DNA of 11,729 nt. It comes from Patescibacteria group bacterium. GTDB taxonomy: Bacteria; Patescibacteriota; Gracilibacteria; UM-FILTER-43-11. The translations under genes and the position numbers were made by a program. Position 1 is the stretch's first letter; each line of letters opens with the position of its first letter. The stretch spans positions 1 to 11,729 of the forward strand of contig JAHIYT010000151.1 of NCBI GenBank assembly GCA_018814945.1. The letters run 5' to 3'. Of this stretch, positions 1-7,702 are shown one piece after another. Under the pieces are notes generated by a model. The model was given only the letters and a program-made list of their open reading frames with translations, made no database searches and was not told the origin of the DNA.

Positions 1-1074
1 AAAGATGGGATAGTTTCGAGGATATTTAATCCGAGTTATTCTTTGGAGAATTTTATCACTTCTCCTGAAAACAGATTGGCTCATGCTGCCTGCCAGAATG
101 TTGCGAAATATCCGGGGCAAAACTATAACCCACTCTTTATCCATGGTGGCGTTGGTCTTGGTAAAACACATCTCCTTCAAGCAACTGGTAGTGAAATACT
201 GAGAAACGACCCAAGCAGATTGGTTGTATATACAACAACTGAAGGTTTTGTTAATGACGTGGTGAATGCAATTCAGGCGAAAAATATGAATCATTTTAGA
301 AATAAATATAGGAAGGTAAATACATTAATAATTGATGATATTCAATTTATTGCAAATAAAGACAGAACTCAGGAGGAATTCTTCCACACATTTAATGCAC
401 TATATGAATCCGGTAAACAAATAATTATAAGTTCAGACAGGCCTCCGCATGAACTTGCCCTACTAAATGAAAGATTGGTTTCGAGATTTCAATCTGGGAT
501 GATTGTTGATGTGAAGATGCCAGATTATGAAACAAGGCTTGCCATACTTCAAAACAAGTGTCAGGAGGCCAAGGTGTTTATTAATCAGGATGTGCTTGAA
601 TTTATTGCACACAATATTACTTCCTCCGTGCGTGCGCTTGAGGGAATCCTTAAGCAAGCCATAGCGAAATACGAACTTGAACATACTTCTCCTACGGTTA
701 AATCTGTCGCTGAGATGCTTAAACAAACTCAAAAGGAGGTTAAGATGATTGGTTTTGTAGCCCAGGATCCTGTTCCTAGAAGTGCAGTAACCATCGAATG
801 TCTAATAGATTCAGTTACTGATTATTATACCGTTCCCAAGACCGATGTGATCGGTAATTCCAGAACCAGAGAGTGCATGATGCCTAGGCAAATTATTATG
901 TACTTAGCAAAAACCAAGCTTCGCATGTCACTTACTAAAATCGGTCAATTACTTGGTAACAGAAACCATACAACCGTTATGCATTCGGTTAATAGAATTA
1001 CAGATCAAATAAAAAATGATCGCCAATTACTTCGTGATGTTAATGCAATAACTAAGGAGGTAGGTATCCACTAA
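1..1074 (+). CDS. dnaA: Chromosomal replication initiator DnaA, 5'-truncated by the window edge
   Basis: DnaA is the AAA+ ATPase that binds and melts the replication origin. The frame is open from base 1 (K-D-G-I-V-S-R-I-F-N-P-S-Y) and enters at the linker to domain III, so domains I and II lie outside the window; 357 codons remain. A TTG at 43 is internal, not the start. Seen in order, in visible-codon numbering: Walker A GGVGLGKT (49-56), Walker B LIIDD (109-113), sensor I around ISSDRPP, the arginine-finger box ERLVSRF, sensor II SSVRALEG, and the C-terminal DNA-binding helix-turn-helix with signature GNRNHTTVMH (319-328). The signature usually reads GxRDHTTV, so Asn replaces the usual Asp at codon 322. 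The gene ends in a terminator and is followed by a convergent gene rather than dnaN. Identity is essentially certain; only the start is missing. Confidence 0.97.
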   Translation, partial: KDGIVSRIFNPSYSLENFITSPENRLAHAACQNVAKYPGQNYNPLFIHGGVGLGKTHLLQATGSEILRNDPSRLVVYTTTEGFVNDVVNAIQAKNMNHFRNKYRKVNTLIIDDIQFIANKDRTQEEFFHTFNALYESGKQIIISSDRPPHELALLNERLVSRFQSGMIVDVKMPDYETRLAILQNKCQEAKVFINQDVLEFIAHNITSSVRALEGILKQAIAKYELEHTSPTVKSVAEMLKQTQKEVKMIGFVAQDPVPRSAVTIECLIDSVTDYYTVPKTDVIGNSRTRECMMPRQIIMYLAKTKLRMSLTKIGQLLGNRNHTTVMHSVNRITDQIKNDRQLLRDVNAITKEVGIH

Positions 1075-1102
1075 AAAACCTCGAATGAAATTCGAGGTTT
1101 TT
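1074..1102. terminator. Bidirectional intrinsic terminator between dnaA and the convergent zinc-ribbon gene
   Basis: A perfect 13-bp inverted repeat, AAAAACCTCGAAT and ATTCGAGGTTTTT, surrounds a GAA loop. A GC-containing core is flanked by A5 on the left and T5 on the right, so it gives a hairpin plus U-tract in either direction. Its first base is the last base of the dnaA stop codon, and it lies 23 bases beyond the stop of the opposite-strand gene. It probably ends both transcripts. Confidence 0.88.
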
Positions 1103-1125
1103 AATTTACAATTTCTAATTTTAAA

Positions 1126-1479
1126 TTAATAGTATCTACTAAATGCTTCGATAAAACTTCCGCAGAAGTTTTTTAGTTCTTTTTTCATTGCGTCCACTTC
1201 CCATTTAGTAATTCCTTCGTCAACAATGTTATCGTGCATTATCTGTGAAGATTTGTTGTATGTTTTTGCTATGTCATTAACATTCTTTTCAACATGGGCA
1301 GATAATGTCATTTCAGAATCACATCTGTGGCAATCAACATCAAATAGGCATTCATTATCGATAATATCGTTTATTCTAATATTATGTGGAAGAATCTGTG
1401 CGTCACATTCAGGGCAGGATAATGAGTTGGAAATTTGAGAGAAAATCTCATGTATGTCGTGGTGGTTCAAATTTTTCAT
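1126..1479 (-). CDS. Small zinc-ribbon protein of unknown function (117 aa)
   Basis: I do not recognise a named family. The protein has a CPEC motif at C22/C25 and a CHRC motif at C50/C53, about 24 residues apart, which is the layout of a treble-clef or zinc-ribbon site binding one zinc ion; an extra Cys sits at 44. The flanks are polar: an N-terminal helix rich in His, Asn and Asp, and a C-terminal half (about 62-117) predicted from composition to be helical and charged. There is no signal peptide or membrane segment, so it is probably cytoplasmic. The ATG at 1479 lies about 20 bases after the predicted transcription start, and no Shine-Dalgarno sequence is visible. The gene converges on dnaA across a shared terminator and appears monocistronic. 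Nucleic-acid binding or a structural role are both possible. Confidence 0.8.
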   Translation of the reverse strand: MKNLNHHDIHEIFSQISNSLSCPECDAQILPHNIRINDIIDNECLFDVDCHRCDSEMTLSAHVEKNVNDIAKTYNKSSQIMHDNIVDEGITKWEVDAMKKELKNFCGSFIEAFSRYY

Positions 1480-1505
1480 TTTTATTTTTGTGAAGAAATC
1501 CCTTT

Positions 1506-1534
1506 ATTATACCAAAAATAAAACAAAAAATCAA
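1506..1534 (-). promoter_or_regulatory. Sigma70-like promoter of the zinc-ribbon gene
   Basis: On the minus strand TTGATT (1534-1529) and TATAAT (1511-1506) are separated by exactly 17 bases. TGG directly before the -10 makes it an extended -10 (TGnTATAAT). Transcription should start near 1499, leaving a leader of roughly 20 bases before the ATG at 1479. This is the best promoter match in the window. Confidence 0.75.
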
Positions 1535-1556
1535 TGTCTTATCCTATACATATAAC

Positions 1557-1588
1557 AAAAAACCGACTCTAATTATAGAATCGGTTTT
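1557..1588 (-). terminator. Intrinsic terminator of the giant surface-protein gene
   Basis: Minus-strand arms AAAACCGATTCT and AGAGTCGGTTTT pair over 12 positions around a TATAATT loop-side spacer, followed by a run of six T. The single non-Watson-Crick pair is a G-U wobble in minus-strand RNA but would be C-A in plus-strand RNA. This polarity fits termination of the minus-strand gene whose stop codon is 18 bases upstream. Confidence 0.82.
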
Positions 1589-1605
1589 AGCTGTTTAATT
1601 CGTGT

Positions 1606-4600
1606 TTAGTTACACTTTTTGTCGGCATAATTAAGCCACATGGGTATTTCTACCTTTATTAGGCTTATGGATAAGTTCTTAGGTATTGTCAGGCCAAACG
1701 CCTGGAATAATTCACTTATTGTTATTTCACCTTCCTCTACATCCATAGATTCTTGCATTCCCCAGTTTTCCTGAAAAGATATCACATCAAGAATATTAAT
1801 GCCTGTAATACCATCTATATTACCTTCATCCCATGATTCAGGGTTGTTTTTAAGTAAATTACCCCAAGCTATCAAATCATTTTTATTAATCTCGTTGTCA
1901 GATTCATCGAAGTTTCCGTATTTAAAGTGACGATCAAATTCCAATGCAATATTGGCTGTATAATTGTTGTTTGTTAGTTTAGCGTTATTTATTTCCAGAG
2001 TTGCAATTTTTGGCAGGTAATATTTCTCATCTGCGAGCTCTATTCCAATTATATAGGATGTTCCAGCTTTGAAAGAACCTACAGAAACACTAGCTTCTCC
2101 TAATAAATTGGTTGTGGTCTGATAGGTTTCATTAGCTTTATCAATACCGATCCCAGATAAGCTTCCTAAGCTAGAAGGGTTTAAATCAGAAAATGAAGAT
2201 GGTTCAGCGAGCCCCGTAAATGTGTCCGATTTAAATTGTGATAGCTCGCTTACTTCATATTTATTTATTGTAAGATTTGCTCCATGGCTGTTATCTCCAA
2301 AATACTCTTCATTAATCTGGAGAATTAATTCTCTTTCATCTTCAGTTAATTCATCAATACTATTTTTACTAAGTAAACTATCACTTAATCCAAGTTTGCT
2401 AATGTCTTCAAGTACAGTCTCCTCAATCTCAATTTGCTCAACTAAATTTGCAATGATGGGTTCCATAAATTTATCTATAATATCTTCTGAATCTAAATTA
2501 CCATCTGCGCTTAAGGAGAGAAGAATCATGAGAGGGGAGATGATATCTGCCCTCATAGCTTCAATTTTGTGTCTTAATGCATAATTATCTTCTGCGTAAC
2601 ATTCTAATACATATTCAAGAGCTAATTCACTGTTTCTGGCATTTCTGAATTCATTCTGAATTTCCTTACACATACGCCTACTACCAGCTATATTGCTATT
2701 ATCATTTGTTTCAATTAATTCATGAACTCTATCCATTATTAATTGATCATAGGCGCCTTTAATTTTTATATTCAAATCCAATGTTACATCTATCTCAGTA
2801 CCCTTTGCTACAACAGGGTCTATTGCGGCTTTGCCACTATTGCCTATGGCAGTTCCACAATCTGTCTCATTAATTAAATAATAGTTATAGTATTTAGCTT
2901 TATTTGTCTTATTTGCTGGGACGGTTTTATCTGTGTAACTAGTGTTATATGTATTAGTTACTGTGTGAATTTTAGTTCCATCTCTGTATATATGAATAAC
3001 TCCGCCAGTGTTCGCGTTTAAAAAATAATTTCTGTAATAGTCTGTAAATGGAGTAAGATTGCTTCCTGCTTCCTTAAGAGTGCTTTCCAGACTCAACAAA
3101 TCATTGATAAACTTCATGATAATGTTGTCGGTCGATGCTTTTAATGAAATATCTTTCCTTGCGTTAGTTATTATAGATAGTATTGCTTCTGATTGACTGT
3201 TATTACATGTAGAATCATTCGCATTTGTTAGCCCAAGGCGTTCCAACCTATTGTAATAATAGCTACTTAATTCTTTAATATTTGAAATTGCGCCCCTCGC
3301 GTATGTTGTAAAAATATTTGAAAGTCTATTTTTTTCACTTCCGATTTTTGGATTTTGGTCAAAGTAGCTGAGCAAAATGGACACTTTTACATCTGTGTTA
3401 ACGTCCTGAATATTTGTCCAACTTAAATTGACTGCTGGTTTTCCGTCAATAGTACTTACGGGGAGAGTTTTAGATAAATTTAAAGTTATTGGTGTTGTGG
3501 TGCAGGTCTCTTGCCTACTTGAACCACCACTTACTACATATTCCAGAGCTCCGGCTTCACCTGTAGTTGAACTGTCTGGCCTGGTTATTCCTAAATAATC
3601 CGTTGTAGGTGTGTTGGCATGAAGCGAAGCTACTCTATATATGGTGTATGCAGAGGAGGTTAAAGCAAAATCTGCACCAGCCGCAGTCCAATTAGCTCCT
3701 CCGCCTGAATTTGTAAATGGATCATTACTTGTTACCGCAAAATTGTTTCCGGTTCCAAGGTCGGCTGCGGTTTGGTTAGTTAACGCAGGTCTTCCAACAG
3801 CACTTCCGTTAACAGTAATGTCTGCCTCATAATAATAAGTATTTTCTGCGCCACCATTGTCATTATAAACAAGGTTCTGTTTAACTATTAAGGTGCCGGT
3901 AGGGGAGGTATTGGATAAGAAATCTATACGGCTTAGTCCTATATCTCCCAACCCAACATTTCCCGCAGAAGTGTCCGGATTAAAAAAGTCACAATTATTA
4001 TATAGTGTGTTATTAATAACCTCAGCGCCGTTTACTTCGCCAATATATATTCCACCACAGCCAGCGACGTTATCGGTGTTATTAGTAATTATATTATTTT
4101 GGATTGATATATTACTAGAGGCATAATCAAATCCCAATGTACCTGAATAAGCTTCAATAGCTACAATGCCAACTACCATGTTGTGAATGTAATTATTTTT
4201 GGCAATTATATTATCTCCTATGAGTATCAAACCACCTTCGACTGATGATCCATATATCTCAAATCCATCAATGGTTATATTGTTACCGACTACGAGAATA
4301 TTGGCATCGCTAGGTCCAGCATTAATTATTGGATTGATGTTCCATGGTTGAATATGGATTTCCGTAGATGTAACGGTAACTGCAAACAATGCTGGTGCCA
4401 CCTGCTCTGCAGTTGTCGAAGTACCTTCAACATAAACATTTACTGGCTCTTTTGGATCTGTAGATATTATTGTCTGAAATCCTGCTTCTGAAAAAAGATT
4501 TGTGATGCTATCGCAGGGGTTAGTTGTTGTTGACAGGCCACAGTCTCCAGGTACTCCTGAGTCATAATCCACATAATAATTGGCAGGTGGTACGATAGGA

Positions 4601-7600
4601 TCTTGATATTCAATTGCGCCAGCTTCTCCTATTACATATGGTCTTGTCGTGCCTAGGTAGTCGCTTGATGGTGTATTGCCATGAAGCGATCCTATTTGAT
4701 AGGTGACATAAGTGGATGCGGTTAAGGCAAAGTCGACACCTGCATCAGCCCAATCTGTTGTTGGGCCAGAAGAATCTAAAAATGGATCACTCGCGGCTAT
4801 AAAGTTATTACCGGTTCCATGGTCTGCAGCAGTCTGTCCGGTAAGAATCCCTCCCGGATCTGCACTATTGATATTTTCCCATCCTCCAACTCCATCTGGC
4901 ACGTTATAGTAATAGGTATTTGCTCCTCCTCCAAGAGTATTGTATACAAGGTTCTGTTTAACAGTTGTGTTTGTTGGAGCCGATATACCAAAAGAATCAG
5001 TTATTTCTGTTACGGTTATTTCTCCTAATTCCAATGGTTGTCCTATAGTATCCAGACCCCCATCAGCAAAATTATTACAGTTGTTATATGCGGTATTATT
5101 GATAATGGATATATTGTCGGCTGGACCAGTAACCCAGATTCCACCACAGGTGTCTACCGCTCCACCAAAGTTTGTTGTACCTCTATTATTGATAAAAATA
5201 TTATTTGCTATTATGTTGTTGTCAAAAGTAGGGCCACCACCACCGGTATCATCATGCCCCCATATACCTACAGATGTATCATGTATATAGTTATTTCGAA
5301 TGTTTAGACCGTTTCCATATGTATAAATACCAATACTTGTTGCATCACCAGCACCAGCAACTGTTACATCACCATATATTTCAAAATCCTGCACGTTTAC
5401 ACTGGCTGTACTGTTAGCTGCAAGAAGAAGTACTTCACCATTCATTGGTCTTGCTGTTCTAGCGTCTAATATTGGGTTTGTACCAGATGGGTCTTTTAGA
5501 ATATTTATGGTAGCGTTTGTTCCCCCTGACCATCCAAACCTATCTATACAATCACCACCAGGAGTACAGCCAACAATACTAGTCGTTTTCTCACCTGTTA
5601 CATAAACATTTATTGTTGTTGCTGTGAGCAAATTGGCGGTAAAAATACCTTTTTGCCTTAATTCATCCAGACTTGCACAAGGGTCGCTTACTGAACAATC
5701 AACACTAGCACCCGGGGTTGCCGCATAATCAACATAAAAATTAACTGTAGCTGATCCGGTTATATTATGTGTAACCGTTACACCTGCTGATTCTTCTAAT
5801 ATATCTACCTGCCTAAGTGCCCATGCGGCATTAGCACCGTTTAAGCCACTTATGTTGGTCAGATTAATAGTGTTGTTGTCCGCAAAACAGTTTGTACAAC
5901 TACAATCTTGCGTTGTTGGTTCGCAGGCTGAACCGCCATTTCCATTGGCGTTTGTGCCATCGTTAAGAAATGAAATATCGCGAATAATACCACCATTGTC
6001 ACTAAGAGAGATATTTGTTAGATTAATTAAATCTGCTATTGGGGCAAAATCTGAATCTGTCAGGGAAAGCATCCCACAACATAGGTTTATTGATCTAAGG
6101 TTAGGAAATTCACTCACGATTCTAGTTAAGTCAGCAGGAGATAATTGAGTATTATAAAGGAGTATATTAGGGTTTGACCCTAAATTATTTAAGAGTGGAT
6201 AGTTTACTACATTTAATGCGTCAAAATCTGTTATACCAGTGTTTCCACCAATGTTATAAAGGCTAACAGCTGATAGATTTGGCACAGTGCTTATATCGGT
6301 AATGCTATTATTCCAGACACCTAAGTGGAATAGACTCGCTAATCCATCTAAACTACTTATATCTACTATATTGTTATTACCGATACCTAAGTCCAAAAGA
6401 TTTGGAGTATTAGTTGTATTAATTTTACTAATGTCGCTATAAGTGTTACCGGAGCAATCAAAATATTGAAGACTGTTTAAATGCTCGATACCGTTAATGC
6501 TTGCTATTGATAAGCTGTCGCAAGCAAGACTTGTTACGGCAATCGCATCTGTGTAAGCTACAGCTCCAGGTGTTCCCACCTCGGCATCATTGGATACGCA
6601 ACTTAAAAAGTTAGGGTCATTAAAGTCAGCGGTTACATTTAGGTTGTGCGTAACGGTTGCTCCAGCTCCTTGTAATGCTAATACATTGGTATATGCCGCC
6701 GGGGCATTTGAGTTATTAAGACCAGCATTATTAGTTATTGTAATTGAGTTACCACTAGCAAAATCGGCAAGGTTGGCGTTACCTGAGCCAAGAGCATTTA
6801 AACTAGTAATGCCGTTATTATTGCCGATATCAGTACTTACAAGGTTATCTAATCCTGCTATGGCGTTAAAGTTTGTCATGGCATTGTTTCCATCAAAATC
6901 AATGTCCGTTAGGGCTATCATATTTTGTATATTGAGCTGAGCAAACATTGCATCGGTTAGGTTATTTTGATTTATGTGCAATATAGTAAGGCCATTCATA
7001 CCACTGAGCGGTGAAAGGTTGGTAATGCTATGCTTTCCACAGCTAGGCCCTATTCTTAAATCTGTTAAATTAGGGAAATTCGCATTCGTAACACTTGCGA
7101 TACTAGTATTGTCAATGTCGTTACACCATATATGTAGTAAATTTAAATTACTATGTCCTATAAGTGGGCTTAGATCGTTTACATCATTACCGCCTATGCC
7201 GAGGCCTATAATATTACTTAGACTGGCCAGTGGAGTAATATCGGTTACGCTATTATTCATCATATCTATGCTAGTAATTGCTGTTGCTGCCGCAATTGGG
7301 GCAAAACCGGCATCATTAATACTGTTATTATCGATTTTTATTCCGACTAGACTGGTGAAGTGTTGTATACCGGCCAAGCTGGTTACACCCTGGTTATTGC
7401 ATACTATTTCCCCGGAAAATGCAGCAGCAGCAGCATCATCAACTGAACCAGGTGTTCCCAAGGTAGCAGAAGCACAAGCTAAAAAGTTTGCATCAGTAAA
7501 ATCACCAGTTACATCTGCGGCTTGCACTTCTGGTATTTTTTCTTCGAAATTGTATGTCAGTATTGCAATAGAAAAAATTGCTATCGCAAAAACCGGCAAT

Positions 7601-7635
7601 AAATACTTTACATATTTTTTACTCTGTTGATTCAT
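1606..7635 (-). CDS. Giant secreted LRR / parallel beta-helix / dockerin-like surface protein (2009 aa)
   Basis: This is an exported multidomain protein, probably for surface adhesion or polysaccharide contact; that role is inferred from architecture, and no catalytic site is evident. The N-terminus (KK, then a hydrophobic stretch at about 10-27, with VQA before ADV) is a signal peptide likely cut after A39. Residues 44-333 and 337-627 are two internalin-like leucine-rich-repeat modules with recurring NN-I-DI-PL turns. Residues about 632-1011 and 1019-1366 are two right-handed beta-helix modules with NNYIH and NNIITNN rungs, each closing with DFALT...DYLG-TRP...GEAGA-EY, a C-terminal signature common in secreted beta-helix proteins. 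Residues 1380-1590 look like an Fn3 domain with a helical insert. Residues 1610-1785 are helical and charged. Residues 1790-1905 are a beta domain, followed by a dockerin-like pair (1905-1959) and a short tail. No LPXTG motif or C-terminal membrane anchor is seen. It starts 67 bases after pyrC but has its own candidate promoter. Confidence 0.9.
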   Translation of the reverse strand: MNQQSKKYVKYLLPVFAIAIFSIAILTYNFEEKIPEVQAADVTGDFTDANFLACASATLGTPGSVDDAAAAAFSGEIVCNNQGVTSLAGIQHFTSLVGIKIDNNSINDAGFAPIAAATAITSIDMMNNSVTDITPLASLSNIIGLGIGGNDVNDLSPLIGHSNLNLLHIWCNDIDNTSIASVTNANFPNLTDLRIGPSCGKHSITNLSPLSGMNGLTILHINQNNLTDAMFAQLNIQNMIALTDIDFDGNNAMTNFNAIAGLDNLVSTDIGNNNGITSLNALGSGNANLADFASGNSITITNNAGLNNSNAPAAYTNVLALQGAGATVTHNLNVTADFNDPNFLSCVSNDAEVGTPGAVAYTDAIAVTSLACDSLSIASINGIEHLNSLQYFDCSGNTYSDISKINTTNTPNLLDLGIGNNNIVDISSLDGLASLFHLGVWNNSITDISTVPNLSAVSLYNIGGNTGITDFDALNVVNYPLLNNLGSNPNILLYNTQLSPADLTRIVSEFPNLRSINLCCGMLSLTDSDFAPIADLINLTNISLSDNGGIIRDISFLNDGTNANGNGGSACEPTTQDCSCTNCFADNNTINLTNISGLNGANAAWALRQVDILEESAGVTVTHNITGSATVNFYVDYAATPGASVDCSVSDPCASLDELRQKGIFTANLLTATTINVYVTGEKTTSIVGCTPGGDCIDRFGWSGGTNATINILKDPSGTNPILDARTARPMNGEVLLLAANSTASVNVQDFEIYGDVTVAGAGDATSIGIYTYGNGLNIRNNYIHDTSVGIWGHDDTGGGGPTFDNNIIANNIFINNRGTTNFGGAVDTCGGIWVTGPADNISIINNTAYNNCNNFADGGLDTIGQPLELGEITVTEITDSFGISAPTNTTVKQNLVYNTLGGGANTYYYNVPDGVGGWENINSADPGGILTGQTAADHGTGNNFIAASDPFLDSSGPTTDWADAGVDFALTASTYVTYQIGSLHGNTPSSDYLGTTRPYVIGEAGAIEYQDPIVPPANYYVDYDSGVPGDCGLSTTTNPCDSITNLFSEAGFQTIISTDPKEPVNVYVEGTSTTAEQVAPALFAVTVTSTEIHIQPWNINPIINAGPSDANILVVGNNITIDGFEIYGSSVEGGLILIGDNIIAKNNYIHNMVVGIVAIEAYSGTLGFDYASSNISIQNNIITNNTDNVAGCGGIYIGEVNGAEVINNTLYNNCDFFNPDTSAGNVGLGDIGLSRIDFLSNTSPTGTLIVKQNLVYNDNGGAENTYYYEADITVNGSAVGRPALTNQTAADLGTGNNFAVTSNDPFTNSGGGANWTAAGADFALTSSAYTIYRVASLHANTPTTDYLGITRPDSSTTGEAGALEYVVSGGSSRQETCTTTPITLNLSKTLPVSTIDGKPAVNLSWTNIQDVNTDVKVSILLSYFDQNPKIGSEKNRLSNIFTTYARGAISNIKELSSYYYNRLERLGLTNANDSTCNNSQSEAILSIITNARKDISLKASTDNIIMKFINDLLSLESTLKEAGSNLTPFTDYYRNYFLNANTGGVIHIYRDGTKIHTVTNTYNTSYTDKTVPANKTNKAKYYNYYLINETDCGTAIGNSGKAAIDPVVAKGTEIDVTLDLNIKIKGAYDQLIMDRVHELIETNDNSNIAGSRRMCKEIQNEFRNARNSELALEYVLECYAEDNYALRHKIEAMRADIISPLMILLSLSADGNLDSEDIIDKFMEPIIANLVEQIEIEETVLEDISKLGLSDSLLSKNSIDELTEDERELILQINEEYFGDNSHGANLTINKYEVSELSQFKSDTFTGLAEPSSFSDLNPSSLGSLSGIGIDKANETYQTTTNLLGEASVSVGSFKAGTSYIIGIELADEKYYLPKIATLEINNAKLTNNNYTANIALEFDRHFKYGNFDESDNEINKNDLIAWGNLLKNNPESWDEGNIDGITGINILDVISFQENWGMQESMDVEEGEITISELFQAFGLTIPKNLSISLIKVEIPMWLNYADKKCN
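1759..1923 (-). other. Dockerin-like EF-hand pair (residues 1905-1959)
   Basis: Two repeats match the dockerin type I outline G-D-x-N-x-D-x-x-x-N-x-x-D-L. The first is GNFDESDNEINKNDL, one residue longer than usual. The second is GNIDGITGINILDV, with the expected length and the N9 and D12 positions, but with Asn for D1 and Ile for D5. The preceding beta-rich segment (about 1845-1905, GSFKAGTSYIIGIEL...YYLPK) resembles the domain that often comes before dockerins in secreted proteins. Calcium binding by the second loop is doubtful. Confidence 0.6.
3538..4581 (-). repeat. Parallel beta-helix module 2 (residues about 1019-1366)
   Basis: It begins NYYVDY, then C...NPCDSI and VNVYVEG, with rungs ITIDGFEIYG, NNYIHNM and NNIITNN, and ends QTAADLGTGNNF...DFALT...DYLGITRP...GEAGALEY. 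It is shorter than module 1, mainly between the header and the first rungs. The closing parts of the two genes are still alignable as DNA (around 3590-3700 and 4650-4750). Confidence 0.75.
4603..5742 (-). repeat. Parallel beta-helix module 1 (residues about 632-1011)
   Basis: The module begins NFYVDY, then D-C...DPC-SL and INVYV-G, and runs through PbH1-like rungs (NNYIHDTSVGI, NNIIANNIFINN, NISIINNTAYNN). It ends QTAAD-GTGNNF...DFALT...DYLGTTRP...GEAGAIEY. Nearly every landmark recurs in module 2, so the two arose by tandem duplication. The fold is typical of pectate-lyase-like proteins, but I see no conserved catalytic residues to support lyase activity. Confidence 0.75.
5755..6627 (-). repeat. 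LRR module 2 (residues 337-627)
   Basis: The header DFNDPNFLSCVSNDAEVGTPG and the tail GVTVTHN match module 1. The repeats are similar but more divergent. A Cys-rich loop (CEPTTQDCSCTNC, about 571-583) sits between the late repeats and is absent from module 1; it may form disulphides outside the cell. Confidence 0.72.
6637..7506 (-). repeat. LRR module 1 (residues 44-333)
   Basis: The module opens with DFTDANFLACASATLGTPG and closes with GATVTHN; module 2 opens and closes the same way. About nine or ten internalin-type repeats of roughly 22 residues lie between, with Asn ladders such as DNNSI, MNNSV and NQNNL. At the DNA level both modules share CCAGGTGTTCCCA (plus strand 7448-7460 and 6566-6578), which supports duplication of a whole module. 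Confidence 0.75.
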
Positions 7636-7654
7636 TTTTGTTGTTTTTTAAATT

Positions 7655-7676
7655 TAGTTTATAGAATTATAAACTA
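7655..7676. promoter_or_regulatory. 22-bp inverted repeat over the giant gene's -10 region
   Basis: Perfect 9-bp arms TAGTTTATA and TATAAACTA flank GAAT. The repeat contains the minus-strand TATAAT at 7671-7666 and ends 19 bases before the ATG. It is all AT-rich and has no U-tract, so an operator is more likely than a terminator for pyrC. No repressor gene is visible in the window. Confidence 0.5.
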
Positions 7677-7694
7677 GGACAAGCTTTTTTTAAA
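7666..7694 (-). promoter_or_regulatory. Candidate promoter of the giant surface-protein gene
   Basis: TATAAT at 7671-7666 matches the -10 consensus exactly. The best -35 at 17-base spacing is TTTAAA (7694-7689), which is weak. The start point would be near 7659, about 24 bases from the ATG, as with the other genes here. AT-rich sequence makes chance matches common, so this is moderate evidence only. Confidence 0.5.
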
Positions 7695-7702
7695 TGGTTT
7701 TT

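Noticed and set aside
1226..1438. 70-codon plus-strand open frame
   Set aside because: It is antisense to the zinc-ribbon gene, which has a promoter, a terminator and Cys motifs of its own.
3538..5742. Pectate lyase activity for the beta-helix modules
   Set aside because: Only the solenoid rungs and the C-terminal signature are visible; I could not point to catalytic Asp or Arg residues, so no enzyme function is assigned.
6974..7630. 218-codon plus-strand open frame
   Set aside because: It lies wholly antisense to the LRR part of the giant gene; repetitive coding sequence gives long open antisense frames. No recognisable domain or start context.
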